Part shown: one piece after another, positions 7,986-15,594 of the stretch
Layout: each line of letters starts with the position of its first letter
Numbering within the stretch: position 1 is the first letter of the stretch
DNA from: Chersky-840 sp036511675
GTDB lineage: Bacteria; Actinomycetota; Acidimicrobiia; Acidimicrobiales; UBA8190
Reading direction: 5' to 3'
Assembly (NCBI GenBank): GCA_036511675.1
Contig: DATCBU010000083.1
Coordinates: 3,171 to 67,170 of the forward strand
Length of the DNA stretch: 64,000 nt
Notes under the pieces: model-generated
The model's input: only the letters and a program-made list of their open reading frames with translations
Told to the model about the DNA's origin: nothing
Databases searched by the model: none
Program-made: the position numbers and the translations under genes

Positions 7986-8498
7986 TCAGGTGGCGCCGGG
8001 GACGCCGAGCTCCGACGCCCGGGCGACCATGTCCAGGCCGGGGGGCCCCATGGGGTGCCCGATGAGCCGCTCGACCACGGCGATGGACTGGGGGCCGCCG
8101 GGCAGGCGGGCGCTCCACAGCAGGTAGCCCGCCACGATGCCCATGAGCCGGTCTCCGAGCTCCTCTTGGTGCACGAGGAGACGCTCGCCGGCCCGCAGCC
8201 AGGTGTCGAGGTTCCGGTACAGGTCCACCAGGGTCTCGCGCACGTCGCCGGTGGAGGGGAGGGGGAAGTGCGACCACACCATCTCCCCCTCGTCGTAGGC
8301 GGCCAGGTTGTGCGGCGACGGCAACAGCGACACCACCCGGTTGAAGCCCTGCACCCGGAGCCAGATGATCTCCTCCTGGCGCCGCACCCGGCGGTGGTGA
8401 GGGGCGAACCCGCCGGGGCGCTCGCTCACCGCCAGTTGATCCTTCACGATCCACGTGAAGTTGCGCGGGGGGATCCCCGCCGCCCACTTCCCTTTCAC
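7986..8498 (-). CDS. dual-specificity-phosphatase-like protein lacking the catalytic cysteine
   Basis: The 170-residue protein reads like a small dual-specificity phosphatase: FTWIVKDQLAVSERPG, GFNRVVSLLPSPH, HFPLPSTGDV, then the position of the P-loop. There the expected HCxxxxxR is HQEELGDR (His110, Gln111, Arg117). The histidine, spacing and arginine are kept, but the nucleophilic cysteine is glutamine (codon caa, read directly). If the fold assignment is right this is a pseudophosphatase, perhaps binding a phosphorylated ligand. It starts with a GTGA overlap on the folP stop and precedes folB, so it belongs to the folate operon. Fold is inferred from pattern; no function is claimed. Confidence 0.7.
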   Translation of the reverse strand: MKGKWAAGIPPRNFTWIVKDQLAVSERPGGFAPHHRRVRRQEEIIWLRVQGFNRVVSLLPSPHNLAAYDEGEMVWSHFPLPSTGDVRETLVDLYRNLDTWLRAGERLLVHQEELGDRLMGIVAGYLLWSARLPGGPQSIAVVERLIGHPMGPPGLDMVARASELGVPGAT

Positions 8499-9331
8499 CG
8501 GTCGCCCCCTGCTGTCGTCATCATGCGTGATCCCTCACCGAACTGGTCCTCGATCCGTGTGGCTCCCACCAAGGTGGCGGCCTGGACCGCACCGGCCACG
8601 TCGTGGACCCGGATCATCGACGCGCCCGCCAGCATGGCCCAGGTGGCGGTGGCGATCGACCCCGCCAAGCGGTCCTGCGCACCGGCGGGCTCGCCGTCGG
8701 GCCCCGACGCCAGTCGCCCCAGGAAGCTCTTGCGGCTCGTTCCTACCAGGACGGGCAGTCCCTCGCCCACGAGCGCGGGGAGATGGTGCAACAGGGCCAG
8801 GTTGTGCGCCGCGGTCTTGCCGAATCCGATGCCGGGGTCCACCCACACCTCGTCCACGCCGCCTTCGATGGCCTCCCGGGCGCGGCGGCGCAAGAAGCCG
8901 TGGACCTCGGTGACGACGTCGTCGTAGCGCGGGTCGTGCTGCATGGTGCGCGGGGCGCCTTGCATGTGCATGGCCACCCATCCCACCTGCGCGTCGGCCG
9001 CCACGCGCCACAGCGAGGCCGAGATGTCGTTGAGCAGGGTGGCACCGGCGTCGATGGCCGCCTCGGCCACGGCGCGCTTGACGGTGTCGACCGACACCCG
9101 CACATGCCCGGAGAGGCCTTGCACGACCGGCACCACCCGACGCAGCTCCTCGCGCTCGGACACGGGTTCGGCACCGGGTCGGCTCGACTCCCCGCCCACG
9201 TCCACCACGTCGGCACCGCATCGAGCCATCTCCAGGCCGTGCGCCAGCGCCCGCTCGGCGTCGAGGTAGCGACCGCCGTCGGAGAACGAGTCCGGTGTCA
9301 CGTTGAGCACACCCATGACGCGGGGCTGCAT
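8495..9331 (-). CDS. folP: dihydropteroate synthase
   Basis: Condenses hydroxymethyl-dihydropterin pyrophosphate with p-aminobenzoate, the sulfonamide-sensitive step of folate synthesis. The 278-residue TIM barrel starts MQPRVMGVLNVTPDSFSDGG, followed by DVGGESSRPGAEPVS, VSVDTVK, LLNDISA, MHMQGAPRTM, DPGIGFGKTAAHN, LVGTSRKSFLG and the terminal RVHDV, all family signatures. The ATG at 9331 lies one base after the folE stop (TGAGATG). Its own stop overlaps the next start. No unusual residue was noticed in the substrate loops. Confidence 0.97.
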   Translation of the reverse strand: MQPRVMGVLNVTPDSFSDGGRYLDAERALAHGLEMARCGADVVDVGGESSRPGAEPVSEREELRRVVPVVQGLSGHVRVSVDTVKRAVAEAAIDAGATLLNDISASLWRVAADAQVGWVAMHMQGAPRTMQHDPRYDDVVTEVHGFLRRRAREAIEGGVDEVWVDPGIGFGKTAAHNLALLHHLPALVGEGLPVLVGTSRKSFLGRLASGPDGEPAGAQDRLAGSIATATWAMLAGASMIRVHDVAGAVQAATLVGATRIEDQFGEGSRMMTTAGGDR

Positions 9332-9332
9332 C

Positions 9333-9902
9333 TCAGCGGCCGTGGACGTACTGCATGGCCTCGGCCCGGGTGCGGGGGTCGTCCCGGAACAGCCCCCGGA
9401 CGGCCGAGGTGATGGTGAGCGTGCCCGGCTTCTTCACGCCCCGCATGGACATGCACAGGTGTTCGGCCTCGACCACCACCAGCACACCCCGGGGGGCGAG
9501 GATCTTTTCCATGGTGTCGGCGATCTGCGTGGTCATGCGCTCTTGGACCTGCAGGCGCCGGGCGTAGGCCTCGACCAGTCGGGCCAGCTTCGACAGGCCG
9601 GTGACCCGGCCGTCCTCGCCGGGGATGTACCCCACGTGCACCTTCCCCATGAACGGCACCATGTGGTGCTCGCACAGCGAGGCGAAGGGGATGTCGCGCA
9701 CCATGACCATCTCGTCGTGCTCGGCGGCGAAGGTGACGGTGAGGTAGCGCTCAGGGTCGTCCTCGAGCCCGGCGAACAATTCCTCGTACATGGCCGCCAC
9801 GCGGCGCGGCGTGGCCAGGAGGCCGTCGCGTCGGGGGTCCTCGCCGATGGCCTCGAGGAGCTCGGCGACGAGGCGCTCCACGCGGTCGCGGTCGACGGTC
9901 AC
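9333..9902 (-). CDS. folE: GTP cyclohydrolase I
   Basis: Opens GTP to dihydroneopterin triphosphate, the entry step of folate synthesis. The 189-residue protein carries the zinc ligands in ASLCEHHMVPF and EAEHLCMSMRG, so it is the zinc form with both cysteines present, plus GYIPGEDGRVTGLSKLARLV and RLQVQERMTTQIA. The start is GTG at 9902, giving MTVDRDRVERLV. Only 12 bases separate it from the hpt stop. In M. tuberculosis and many relatives ftsH lies in this gap; here it is absent. Confidence 0.97.
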   Translation of the reverse strand: MTVDRDRVERLVAELLEAIGEDPRRDGLLATPRRVAAMYEELFAGLEDDPERYLTVTFAAEHDEMVMVRDIPFASLCEHHMVPFMGKVHVGYIPGEDGRVTGLSKLARLVEAYARRLQVQERMTTQIADTMEKILAPRGVLVVVEAEHLCMSMRGVKKPGTLTITSAVRGLFRDDPRTRAEAMQYVHGR

Positions 9903-9914
9903 GGGGCCCTGCGC

Positions 9915-10475
9915 TCAGTCGACAGGGACGGGGCCCTGGTAGACGCGGATGTCGGGCACGTTGCGGTAGCGCTCGGCCACATCGAGGCCGTAGCCCACCA
10001 CGAAGTCGGGGGGGATGTGGAAGCCGACGTACTTGAGGTCCAACTTGGCGCGTTGGCGCCCTTCTTTGACGAGCAGGGCGCACACCTCGAGGCTGGCCGG
10101 GCGCCGGGCCAGGAGGCTGCGTCGCAGGTACGACAAGGTGAGGCCGCTGTCGACGATGTCCTCCACCACCAGCACGTGGCGGTCGGTGAGGTCGGAGTCG
10201 AGGTCCTTGACGATGCGCACCACGCCGCTGGTGGTCGTGGCCGACCCGTACGAAGACACCGCCATGACGTCGACCTCGACCGGCAGCGCGATGGCGCGGG
10301 CCAGGTCGCTCATGAAGACGAAGGCACCCTTCAAGACCCCGACCAGCAGCGGGGGGCGGTCCTCGTAGTCAGCGGTGAGCTCGTCGCCGAGCTCCACCAC
10401 CCGCTTTTGCAGGACGTCCTCGGCGACCACGACCTGTCCGAGGTCCGGGTCGTCGCGCCACCGGTCGCTCGTCAC
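9915..10475 (-). CDS. hpt: hypoxanthine phosphoribosyltransferase
   Basis: Salvages hypoxanthine and guanine to IMP and GMP using PRPP. The 186-residue protein has LLVGVLKGAFVFMSDLARA, the PRPP-binding VLVVEDIVDSGLTL, KLDLKYVGFHIPPDFVVGYGLD and the C-terminal RNVPDIRVY, the complete type I PRTase pattern. A long upstream extension of the frame overlaps tilS and is discarded; the GTG at 10475 (VTSDRWRDDPDL) gives the usual length. It follows tilS by 34 bases, the conserved tilS-hpt pairing, and directly precedes folE. Confidence 0.94.
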   Translation of the reverse strand: MTSDRWRDDPDLGQVVVAEDVLQKRVVELGDELTADYEDRPPLLVGVLKGAFVFMSDLARAIALPVEVDVMAVSSYGSATTTSGVVRIVKDLDSDLTDRHVLVVEDIVDSGLTLSYLRRSLLARRPASLEVCALLVKEGRQRAKLDLKYVGFHIPPDFVVGYGLDVAERYRNVPDIRVYQGPVPVD

Positions 10476-10509
10476 CGTTGCGCCGGTGTGCCCATGGCGC
10501 GTCCTTCGG

Positions 10510-11424
10510 TCATCGGGCGCCGACACTACCGGACGCCTCTGGGGAGATCGGCGCCGACGACAGCGACCCGCGCGACCGTCGCACCCTGGTGCCCGGGGCC
10601 ACGTCGGTGGCACCCAGTTGTCCCCGGGCCACGGCCAGGACGCGTTCCACTGCGGCCAGGTCGGGGGGATGGGGGGCGCCGTCGCGCAGCCACCGGCGCG
10701 TGGCCCGGCGGGCGAGAGGATCGGGGGCCACCGCCAGGGCCCGGGCGTCGGCGGGGTCGATCCCCGACGCCAGCTCCTCGAGCAGGTCGGCTTCATCGGC
10801 CAGGAGCCGGGCCTGGCGGGCCAGGACGGGCACGAGGTCGCGCCCGGCGATGGCGTTCGCCAAGGGGAGCAGCTCGTGACGGACGCGGTTGCGCACGAAG
10901 CGCCGATCGGTGTTGGAGGGGTCCTGGACGGGGTCGAGGCCCAACGACGCGCACAGGGCGTGGGTCTCGGACCGGCGCAGCCCCAGCAGGGGATGCTCGG
11001 GGCCGGGTCGCATGGCGGCCAACCCGTCGAGCCCCGATCCCCGGAGGAGGTTGACGAAGACCGTCTCGGCCTGGTCGTCCATGGTGTGCCCGGTGGCCGA
11101 TCCCGGGGGCAGGGCGGCGCGGCGGGCGGCGCGGGCCCGGGCCTCGAGATTGGGTCCGGCCGCCACCGCCACCGCCACCCCACTGAACCGCGCCCCCAGG
11201 CGGGCGGCGGCGCAGGCCACCACCTCGCCCTCCGCCGCCGAGCCGGGACGCAGGCCGTGATCGACGTGGACGGCGGTGACCCGGCATCCCGCCGCCATGC
11301 CCAGGGCCAGCAGCGCCAGGGAGTCCGGTCCTCCCGACACGGCGCAGGTGATGGGGGTGGACCGGGGAGGGAACGTGCAGCGTCCGAGCAGCGAACCGGC
11401 GAGGGCGCCCTCGGGCGGGGCCAT
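10510..11424 (-). CDS. tilS: tRNA(Ile)-lysidine synthetase
   Basis: Attaches lysine to C34 of the CAU-anticodon tRNA-Ile, so that it reads AUA. The 304-residue protein has the N-type ATP pyrophosphatase loop AVSGGPDSLALLAL, VTAVHVDHGLRP, GHTMDDQAETVFVNLLRGSG and the C-terminal RRFVRNRVRHELLP motif. It is the short actinobacterial form. The ATG at 11424 overlaps the stop of the metalloprotease gene (ATGA), deciding the start against longer upstream frames. Next comes hpt, the usual partner. Confidence 0.94.
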   Translation of the reverse strand: MAPPEGALAGSLLGRCTFPPRSTPITCAVSGGPDSLALLALGMAAGCRVTAVHVDHGLRPGSAAEGEVVACAAARLGARFSGVAVAVAAGPNLEARARAARRAALPPGSATGHTMDDQAETVFVNLLRGSGLDGLAAMRPGPEHPLLGLRRSETHALCASLGLDPVQDPSNTDRRFVRNRVRHELLPLANAIAGRDLVPVLARQARLLADEADLLEELASGIDPADARALAVAPDPLARRATRRWLRDGAPHPPDLAAVERVLAVARGQLGATDVAPGTRVRRSRGSLSSAPISPEASGSVGAR

Positions 11425-12515
11425 CAGCCCGTGGCGAGACGGGCCGGTCCGATGCGGGTCACCCAGGTCTCGGGATGGCGGATCTCGTCCATGGTGGGGA
11501 GCATCTCCGGCCCCTCCCACACCCGGTTGAGCAGCGCCGGGCCACCCGTCGCCTCCACGGCGCGGATGAACCGCTCCCCCGCCTCGTACTGGCGCATCTT
11601 GGCCTCGAGGCCCACCAATTGCTGCAGCAGCCGGGACGGCAGGCTGGCGCGCCGGCGGCGTTCGCGCAGCACGCGCGAGAACATCTCGGCATCGGGGATG
11701 GCGTCGGCGCCGGCCCGGTCCATGGTGATGTCGCCGTGTCCTTCGAGCAGGCTCATCATGGCCTGGATGCGGCCGATCACCTCGAGCTGCTCGGGCGGCG
11801 CCACCAACCCGAGCATGCCGGCCTCTTCGAGGGGGTTGTGCCCGGCGCGCACCGCCGCCGCCGCCCGGCGCAGGGCCTCGGCGAAGCGCTTGGGGTCCGG
11901 CGCCATGCCCGACATGGCCTGGTCGACGAGGGAGAGGAAATGGGGCCGCAGCCACGGGACGCCGGTGAACTGGCACCGGTGGGTGACCTCGTGGAGGGCG
12001 ATCCACAGGCGGAATTGCTTTGGGGGGAAGCCGTGGCGCTTCTCCAGGGCCACGATGTTGGGGCCCACGTAGGACACGACCCCGCCGGTGTCCTCACCTT
12101 CGGCCAGCAAGAGGTCGTATTGGCCGAGGACCCGGGTGGCCATCCACCCCAGGACCAGGCCCATCTGGGCCCCGGTGGCACGGCGGGCGGCGCCGGCCAG
12201 GGGGCCCTGCAGGGACCCGGTGTCGAGCTTCTCGAGGACGGGCTCGAGCAGGCGGCGGAACGACGTCACGTTGGCCCGGATCCAGCCGGCGCGGTCGAGG
12301 ACCAGGGCCCCGGCACTCCCGGTGGCGGGGTGGAGACCGGTGGCCTCGATCACCAGGGTCTCGGCGCGCGTCGTCGCCTCGGAGAAATCGGCCTCGAGCT
12401 CGGCCATGGTGGCGGGGTCGAGGGTTCCGGCCCCGGGCGGCCCCCACAGGGAGCCTCGCGTGCCCACCCAGGTGGCGACGCGTTGGGCCACGTCCCACGA
12501 TACGGGGCTGGTCAC
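11424..12515 (-). CDS. zinc-dependent metalloprotease-like protein, DUF2342 / F420-associated family
   Basis: Conserved actinobacterial protein of the DUF2342 family, sometimes called coenzyme F420 biosynthesis-associated; its reaction is not established. The 363-residue protein contains a zincin-type metal site, LHEVTHRCQF (HExxH), preceded by SYVGPNIVALEKRHGFP. A second conserved stretch, LEGHGDITMDRAG, could carry the third ligand. The frame extends upstream over the small neighbouring gene, but the GTG at 12515 sits seven bases after TACACT, a leaderless-type promoter. It heads the long operon running to lysS, the same position as Rv3626c in M. tuberculosis. Confidence 0.85.
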   Translation of the reverse strand: MTSPVSWDVAQRVATWVGTRGSLWGPPGAGTLDPATMAELEADFSEATTRAETLVIEATGLHPATGSAGALVLDRAGWIRANVTSFRRLLEPVLEKLDTGSLQGPLAGAARRATGAQMGLVLGWMATRVLGQYDLLLAEGEDTGGVVSYVGPNIVALEKRHGFPPKQFRLWIALHEVTHRCQFTGVPWLRPHFLSLVDQAMSGMAPDPKRFAEALRRAAAAVRAGHNPLEEAGMLGLVAPPEQLEVIGRIQAMMSLLEGHGDITMDRAGADAIPDAEMFSRVLRERRRRASLPSRLLQQLVGLEAKMRQYEAGERFIRAVEATGGPALLNRVWEGPEMLPTMDEIRHPETWVTRIGPARLATG

Positions 12516-12522
12516 GACTCCC

Positions 12523-12528
12523 AGTGTA
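12523..12528 (-). promoter_or_regulatory. -10 element of the tilS-fol-pan-nad-coaX operon, leaderless type
   Basis: TACACT on the minus strand ends seven bases before the GTG of the DUF2342 gene, so transcription should begin at or next to the start codon. It is the best candidate promoter for the whole downstream operon. Confidence 0.5.
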
Positions 12529-12555
12529 GGGAGCCACGGCCCACCTCCGCCTTTC

Positions 12556-12762
12556 TCAGGCGATCTTCTTGCCCCGGAGCCTGGGTGTGCTGGGACTGAG
12601 GTGCAGGCAGCAGTACTCGTCGTCGTTGTAGATCGACAACTTGGTGTCGCAGCCCGGCTCGGTACAGACCCGGCCCGACGCGAAGGTGCGCGACGGCCGG
12701 CCGTAGCCGGTGAACGCCGTGGCCCCGACAGACTTCTCCCCAAACTCGGTGCGGTCTTCCAT
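12556..12762 (-). CDS. small cysteine/histidine-rich conserved hypothetical protein
   Basis: A 68-residue protein whose centre, CTEPGCDTKLSIYNDDEYCCLH, has the look of a small zinc-binding knuckle: Cys-x4-Cys, then Cys-Cys-x-His after a LSxYN turn. Similar C..xGCxTxLSxYN..xxCxxH elements occur in actinobacterial small proteins and some DNA-binding proteins; I know no named function. The start ATG at 12762 has a modest GAGG ribosome site. It stands between the anti-sigma gene and the DUF2342 operon on the same strand, with about 200 bases of non-coding DNA upstream. Confidence 0.65.
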   Translation of the reverse strand: MEDRTEFGEKSVGATAFTGYGRPSRTFASGRVCTEPGCDTKLSIYNDDEYCCLHLSPSTPRLRGKKIA

Positions 12763-12971
12763 GCCCCTCGAACCTCCCGCCTCTGAATGGTGTGTGGCTA
12801 CCTATCGACGCCTGGAACCGGCGTCGTGAGGGGGCGGACGGGTCGTTGTGCAACCGTTGTGAATTGGCCATATCGGGCCCCCATCGGGGGTTCTCCCGGT
12901 GCCGGGGGTATCGACGGGGGCCGGGCGCCGCAGGCGGAGGGCTGGCGCCCCAATTCAGCTCGAGTGACCGT

Positions 12972-13259
12972 TCAGCCGGAGTGGCCCGACTCCTGTCGCC
13001 GCTCCTCTTCGCTGATGGCGTCGTGCACCCGCTGGCGCAGGGAATCCGGGACATGGTCCTTGCAGCGGTTGGCGATCAGCTTCCGGAGATCCGACTCGAA
13101 GTCGAAGGCACCCACACACGGAGCGCAATCGTCGAGATGATGGCGGATCTCGCTGCGGCGCTCGTCGGTGAGCTCACCGTCGAGATAGTGGTAGAGCCGT
13201 TCGATGGTCTCGCTGCAGTCGACCGCAGACTCTTCAGGCCCCATCCCGTGTGCTCCCAT
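12972..13259 (-). CDS. zinc-binding anti-sigma factor, RsrA/RshA-like
   Basis: A 95-residue protein of the ZAS anti-sigma family, which holds a sigma factor inactive until thiols are oxidised. The signature is H41-x3-C45-x2-C48 (HHLDDCAPC) with a further N-terminal cysteine, C15 (SAVDCSETIERLYHYLDGEL). This is the four-ligand arrangement known from RsrA of Streptomyces and RshA of Mycobacterium. It lies 11 bases after the sigma gene on the same strand, which fits a co-expressed sigma/anti-sigma pair sensing disulfide stress. The start could be the second Met (MGPEESAVD). Confidence 0.88.
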   Translation of the reverse strand: MGAHGMGPEESAVDCSETIERLYHYLDGELTDERRSEIRHHLDDCAPCVGAFDFESDLRKLIANRCKDHVPDSLRQRVHDAISEEERRQESGHSG

Positions 13260-13270
13260 CAGCCCCGAGG

Positions 13271-13861
13271 CTAACGCCCCGCCTCGGTGGACCCGACCAG
13301 GCCGCGCCCGACCGCAAAGTCCAACAACGCCTTTTGGAGTGCCTTTCTTCCCCGGTGGATCCTGCTCATCACCGTGCCGATGGGCACCTCGGTGATTTCT
13401 GCAATCTCCTTGTACGAAAAACCCTCCACGTCGGCGAGGAGCACGGCGATCCGGAACGCCTCGGGCAGCGACTCGATGGCGTTCTTGACCTCGTCGTCGG
13501 TGAAATGGTCGAACACCTCGTCCTCGGCCGATTGTCCCGCACCACTAGCCCGGAGATCCCCGATCCGGTGGTACATGTACAGGTCCTCGACGTCCTCGAC
13601 GTCCGCCTTCTCGGGACGGCGCTTGGCGGCGCGGTAGCTGTTGATGAAGGTGTTGGTGAGGATCTTGTAGAGCCAGGCGCGGATGTTGGTGCCGTCCTCG
13701 TAGCGGTCGAAGGCGCGGTACGCCTTCAAGAACGTCTCCTGGACGAGATCCTCGGCGTCGGCCGGATTGCGCGTCATGCGCAGCGCGGCCGTGTACAACG
13801 CCTGCATGTGCGGCATGGTCAGCTCTGTGAAACGACCCCGATCGGCCATGGGCTGCACCAT
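13271..13861 (-). CDS. ECF sigma factor, SigH/SigR type
   Basis: RNA polymerase sigma factor of the extracytoplasmic-function class. The 196-residue protein has region 2 (ALYTAALRMTRNPADAEDLVQETFLKAYRAF is split here: NPADAEDLVQETF, then IRAWLYKILTNTFIN) and region 4 (LPEAFRIAVLLADVEGFSYKEIA, then GTVMSRIHRGRKAL). Together with the RsrA-like gene behind it, this indicates the thiol-oxidative stress sigma of Actinobacteria. Start ATG at 13861 (MVQPMADRG) or 13849; an upstream extension is low-complexity and rejected. No GGAAT/GTT autoregulated promoter was recognised in the 77 bases upstream. Confidence 0.9.
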   Translation of the reverse strand: MVQPMADRGRFTELTMPHMQALYTAALRMTRNPADAEDLVQETFLKAYRAFDRYEDGTNIRAWLYKILTNTFINSYRAAKRRPEKADVEDVEDLYMYHRIGDLRASGAGQSAEDEVFDHFTDDEVKNAIESLPEAFRIAVLLADVEGFSYKEIAEITEVPIGTVMSRIHRGRKALQKALLDFAVGRGLVGSTEAGR

Positions 13862-13938
13862 AGTCAGTGGGTGTGGCCACGGTGCCGCGGTGGCGCGCTG
13901 CCTTGGTGGAGCCGCACCCGGCGACGTTGGCGTCGAGG

Positions 13939-14412
13939 TCAGTCGACGGGCAGCACCTCGGCATGGGCCCAGCGCCGTTCGGTGCGGACACCGGTGGGAT
14001 AGAGACGGAAGTGGAACGAGGCCAGGAAGGCCAGGTCGCCATCGCCGGTCACGAACCAGCACGACAAGCCGGAGTCCATGGCATCGCGCAGCTCGAGCCA
14101 CGTCTCGCGGCTGATGGCGCCGTCCGCCTCAGCCAGCACCACGAGGCAGTCGATGCCTTCGCGGATGAACGGCCAGCGCAGGTACCAATCGGCTCGGGAC
14201 GAGAAGCCACAGGCGTCGGCGTCCATGACCACGGCCCGAGGCCACACCTCGGCGACGCGCCGCATGGCCCGCCGGTACGACAGCGTGCCGTAGGTGTTGC
14301 GCGCCGCCGCCAGGTAGACCACGGCCGGCTCGGTCTCGTGCGCCCGAACCCGATCCTGTCCCGGCGCCGCACTCGCGCCGTCCTGCACGCCAAACGGAAC
14401 CGTGACGCTCAT
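13939..14412 (-). CDS. hypothetical protein, nucleoside-deoxyribosyltransferase-like pattern
   Basis: A 157-residue protein of unknown function. After a variable N-terminus it reads AVVYLAAARNTYGTLSYRRAM, then WPRAVVMDADA, ADWYLRWPFIREGIDCLVVLAEADGAISRETW and LELRDAMDSGLSCWFV. The YLA...YGT strand, the DCLVV strand and the small-residue turn before a glutamate helix resemble short Rossmann-like proteins related to nucleoside 2-deoxyribosyltransferases, often found on mobile DNA; the resemblance is weak. It appears to be a single-gene unit between the sigma factor gene and the phosphoesterase operon. Confidence 0.6.
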   Translation of the reverse strand: MSVTVPFGVQDGASAAPGQDRVRAHETEPAVVYLAAARNTYGTLSYRRAMRRVAEVWPRAVVMDADACGFSSRADWYLRWPFIREGIDCLVVLAEADGAISRETWLELRDAMDSGLSCWFVTGDGDLAFLASFHFRLYPTGVRTERRWAHAEVLPVD

Positions 14413-14619
14413 CGCGGACCCCCCATCGGCTCACCCGCCCGCGCGCCGCCGAGCGCAATGACATCCCGGCGGCGTGCCCCCTTGGGGAATCATGGTGGCG
14501 CTCGATCCTCACCGGGCGGCCAAGCCACGCTCAACTCCCGCACAACGCAGGACGGTGGGCCGTCTGTAAGAACCGGGGAGATCCCTGACAGGTCGTTCCG
14601 GGGACAGACGGTGGGCCGT

Positions 14620-15594
14620 CTACGGGTGGGCGGCGGTGCTCAGCAGGGTGTCGATGCTCCCGTTGGCGGCGTTGGCGGCGGCGCCGAGGTGGGCAAGTCC
14701 ATAGGCATCCTCGATCGAGCGCAGGATGCCGGCGGTGTCGACGGGGATCGGGTCCTGTCGGGGATGGGCCTGCAGCGCCTTGGAGACCACGATGGTGGGG
14801 ATGTGGCCCCCGTCACCGCCGCTGATCCCGGCATTGTCGGCGTCGGACTCGTCCCACTCCACGATGATCTGGCCCCCGGAGCGGTACCACGGGGTGGACT
14901 GCACCGAGGGGATCAGCCTGGACAGGAAGGCGTCGCCCTGCTCGACGGTCCCGTTGTGCTCGTCGTCGATCACGTTCGGCGTGTACCACACGAAGTCCGG
15001 GGCATGGGCGCCGTCGAGGTCTGAGAGCAGCAACGAGGCGTCGACGACCGAGATCTTGGCGCTGGGGAAGTACTCCCAGGGCACGTGGCGCACGGCATAG
15101 TTCCCGGCGCTCGTGGTGGGGTCCGGGGGAAGGTTCTCGGCGTAGGCCTTGGCCGAGTACCCCGCCGCCGCGAGCTGGTCGGCCAACGTGGCCGTGGCGG
15201 GAAACCGGTGCGATGACGGTGGGTTGTCGTCGGTGACGCCCTGGTTGCTCCCGCTCACGATGTCGAGGTAATTGGGGAGGCTGGGATGGCCGAAGGCGTA
15301 GCTCTGTGTCGCCAGTCCGTTGCGTGTGGCCAGGCTGTTGGTGAAGGGCTGGTCGCTCTGGCCGATGACCTGGGTGAGCCCCTTGTTCTCCATCATGACG
15401 ACCATCACGTGCGGCGGGGACGGGCGGGTCGTCGCCGTGGTGGGAAGCGTTGTGGTGGAAAGCGTCGTGGTGGTGGACGGCGGGTGCACCGTCGTGGTGG
15501 GGGTGGAGGTCGAGGTGGCGCTTCTGACCGAGCTGCACGCCGTGGCACCGAGGGTCAGCAGCACCAGGGCTGTGCCCACGCGCCGAGATGTCAT
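14620..15594 (-). CDS. secreted lipoprotein of the phosphoesterase (PF04185) family
   Basis: Predicted extracytoplasmic phosphoesterase. A signal peptide ends in a lipobox-like LGATACSS, followed by about 40 residues of serine/threonine/proline spacer. The catalytic domain has VMVVMMENKGLTQVIG, FGHPSLPNYLDIVSGSNQG, YAENLPP, IIVEWDESDADN and the C-terminal GHIPTIVVS, matching the acid phosphatase/phospholipase C-like family in order. The substrate cannot be told. The ATG at 15594 overlaps the stop of the small membrane protein (ATGA), making it the last gene of the electron-transfer operon. Its role there is unclear. Confidence 0.85.
   Translation of the reverse strand: MTSRRVGTALVLLTLGATACSSVRSATSTSTPTTTVHPPSTTTTLSTTTLPTTATTRPSPPHVMVVMMENKGLTQVIGQSDQPFTNSLATRNGLATQSYAFGHPSLPNYLDIVSGSNQGVTDDNPPSSHRFPATATLADQLAAAGYSAKAYAENLPPDPTTSAGNYAVRHVPWEYFPSAKISVVDASLLLSDLDGAHAPDFVWYTPNVIDDEHNGTVEQGDAFLSRLIPSVQSTPWYRSGGQIIVEWDESDADNAGISGGDGGHIPTIVVSKALQAHPRQDPIPVDTAGILRSIEDAYGLAHLGAAANAANGSIDTLLSTAAHP

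Noticed and set aside
10473..10495. Tiny ATG frame just before hpt
   Set aside because: Seven codons only, with no leader-peptide features; the GTG at 10475 remains the best hpt start.
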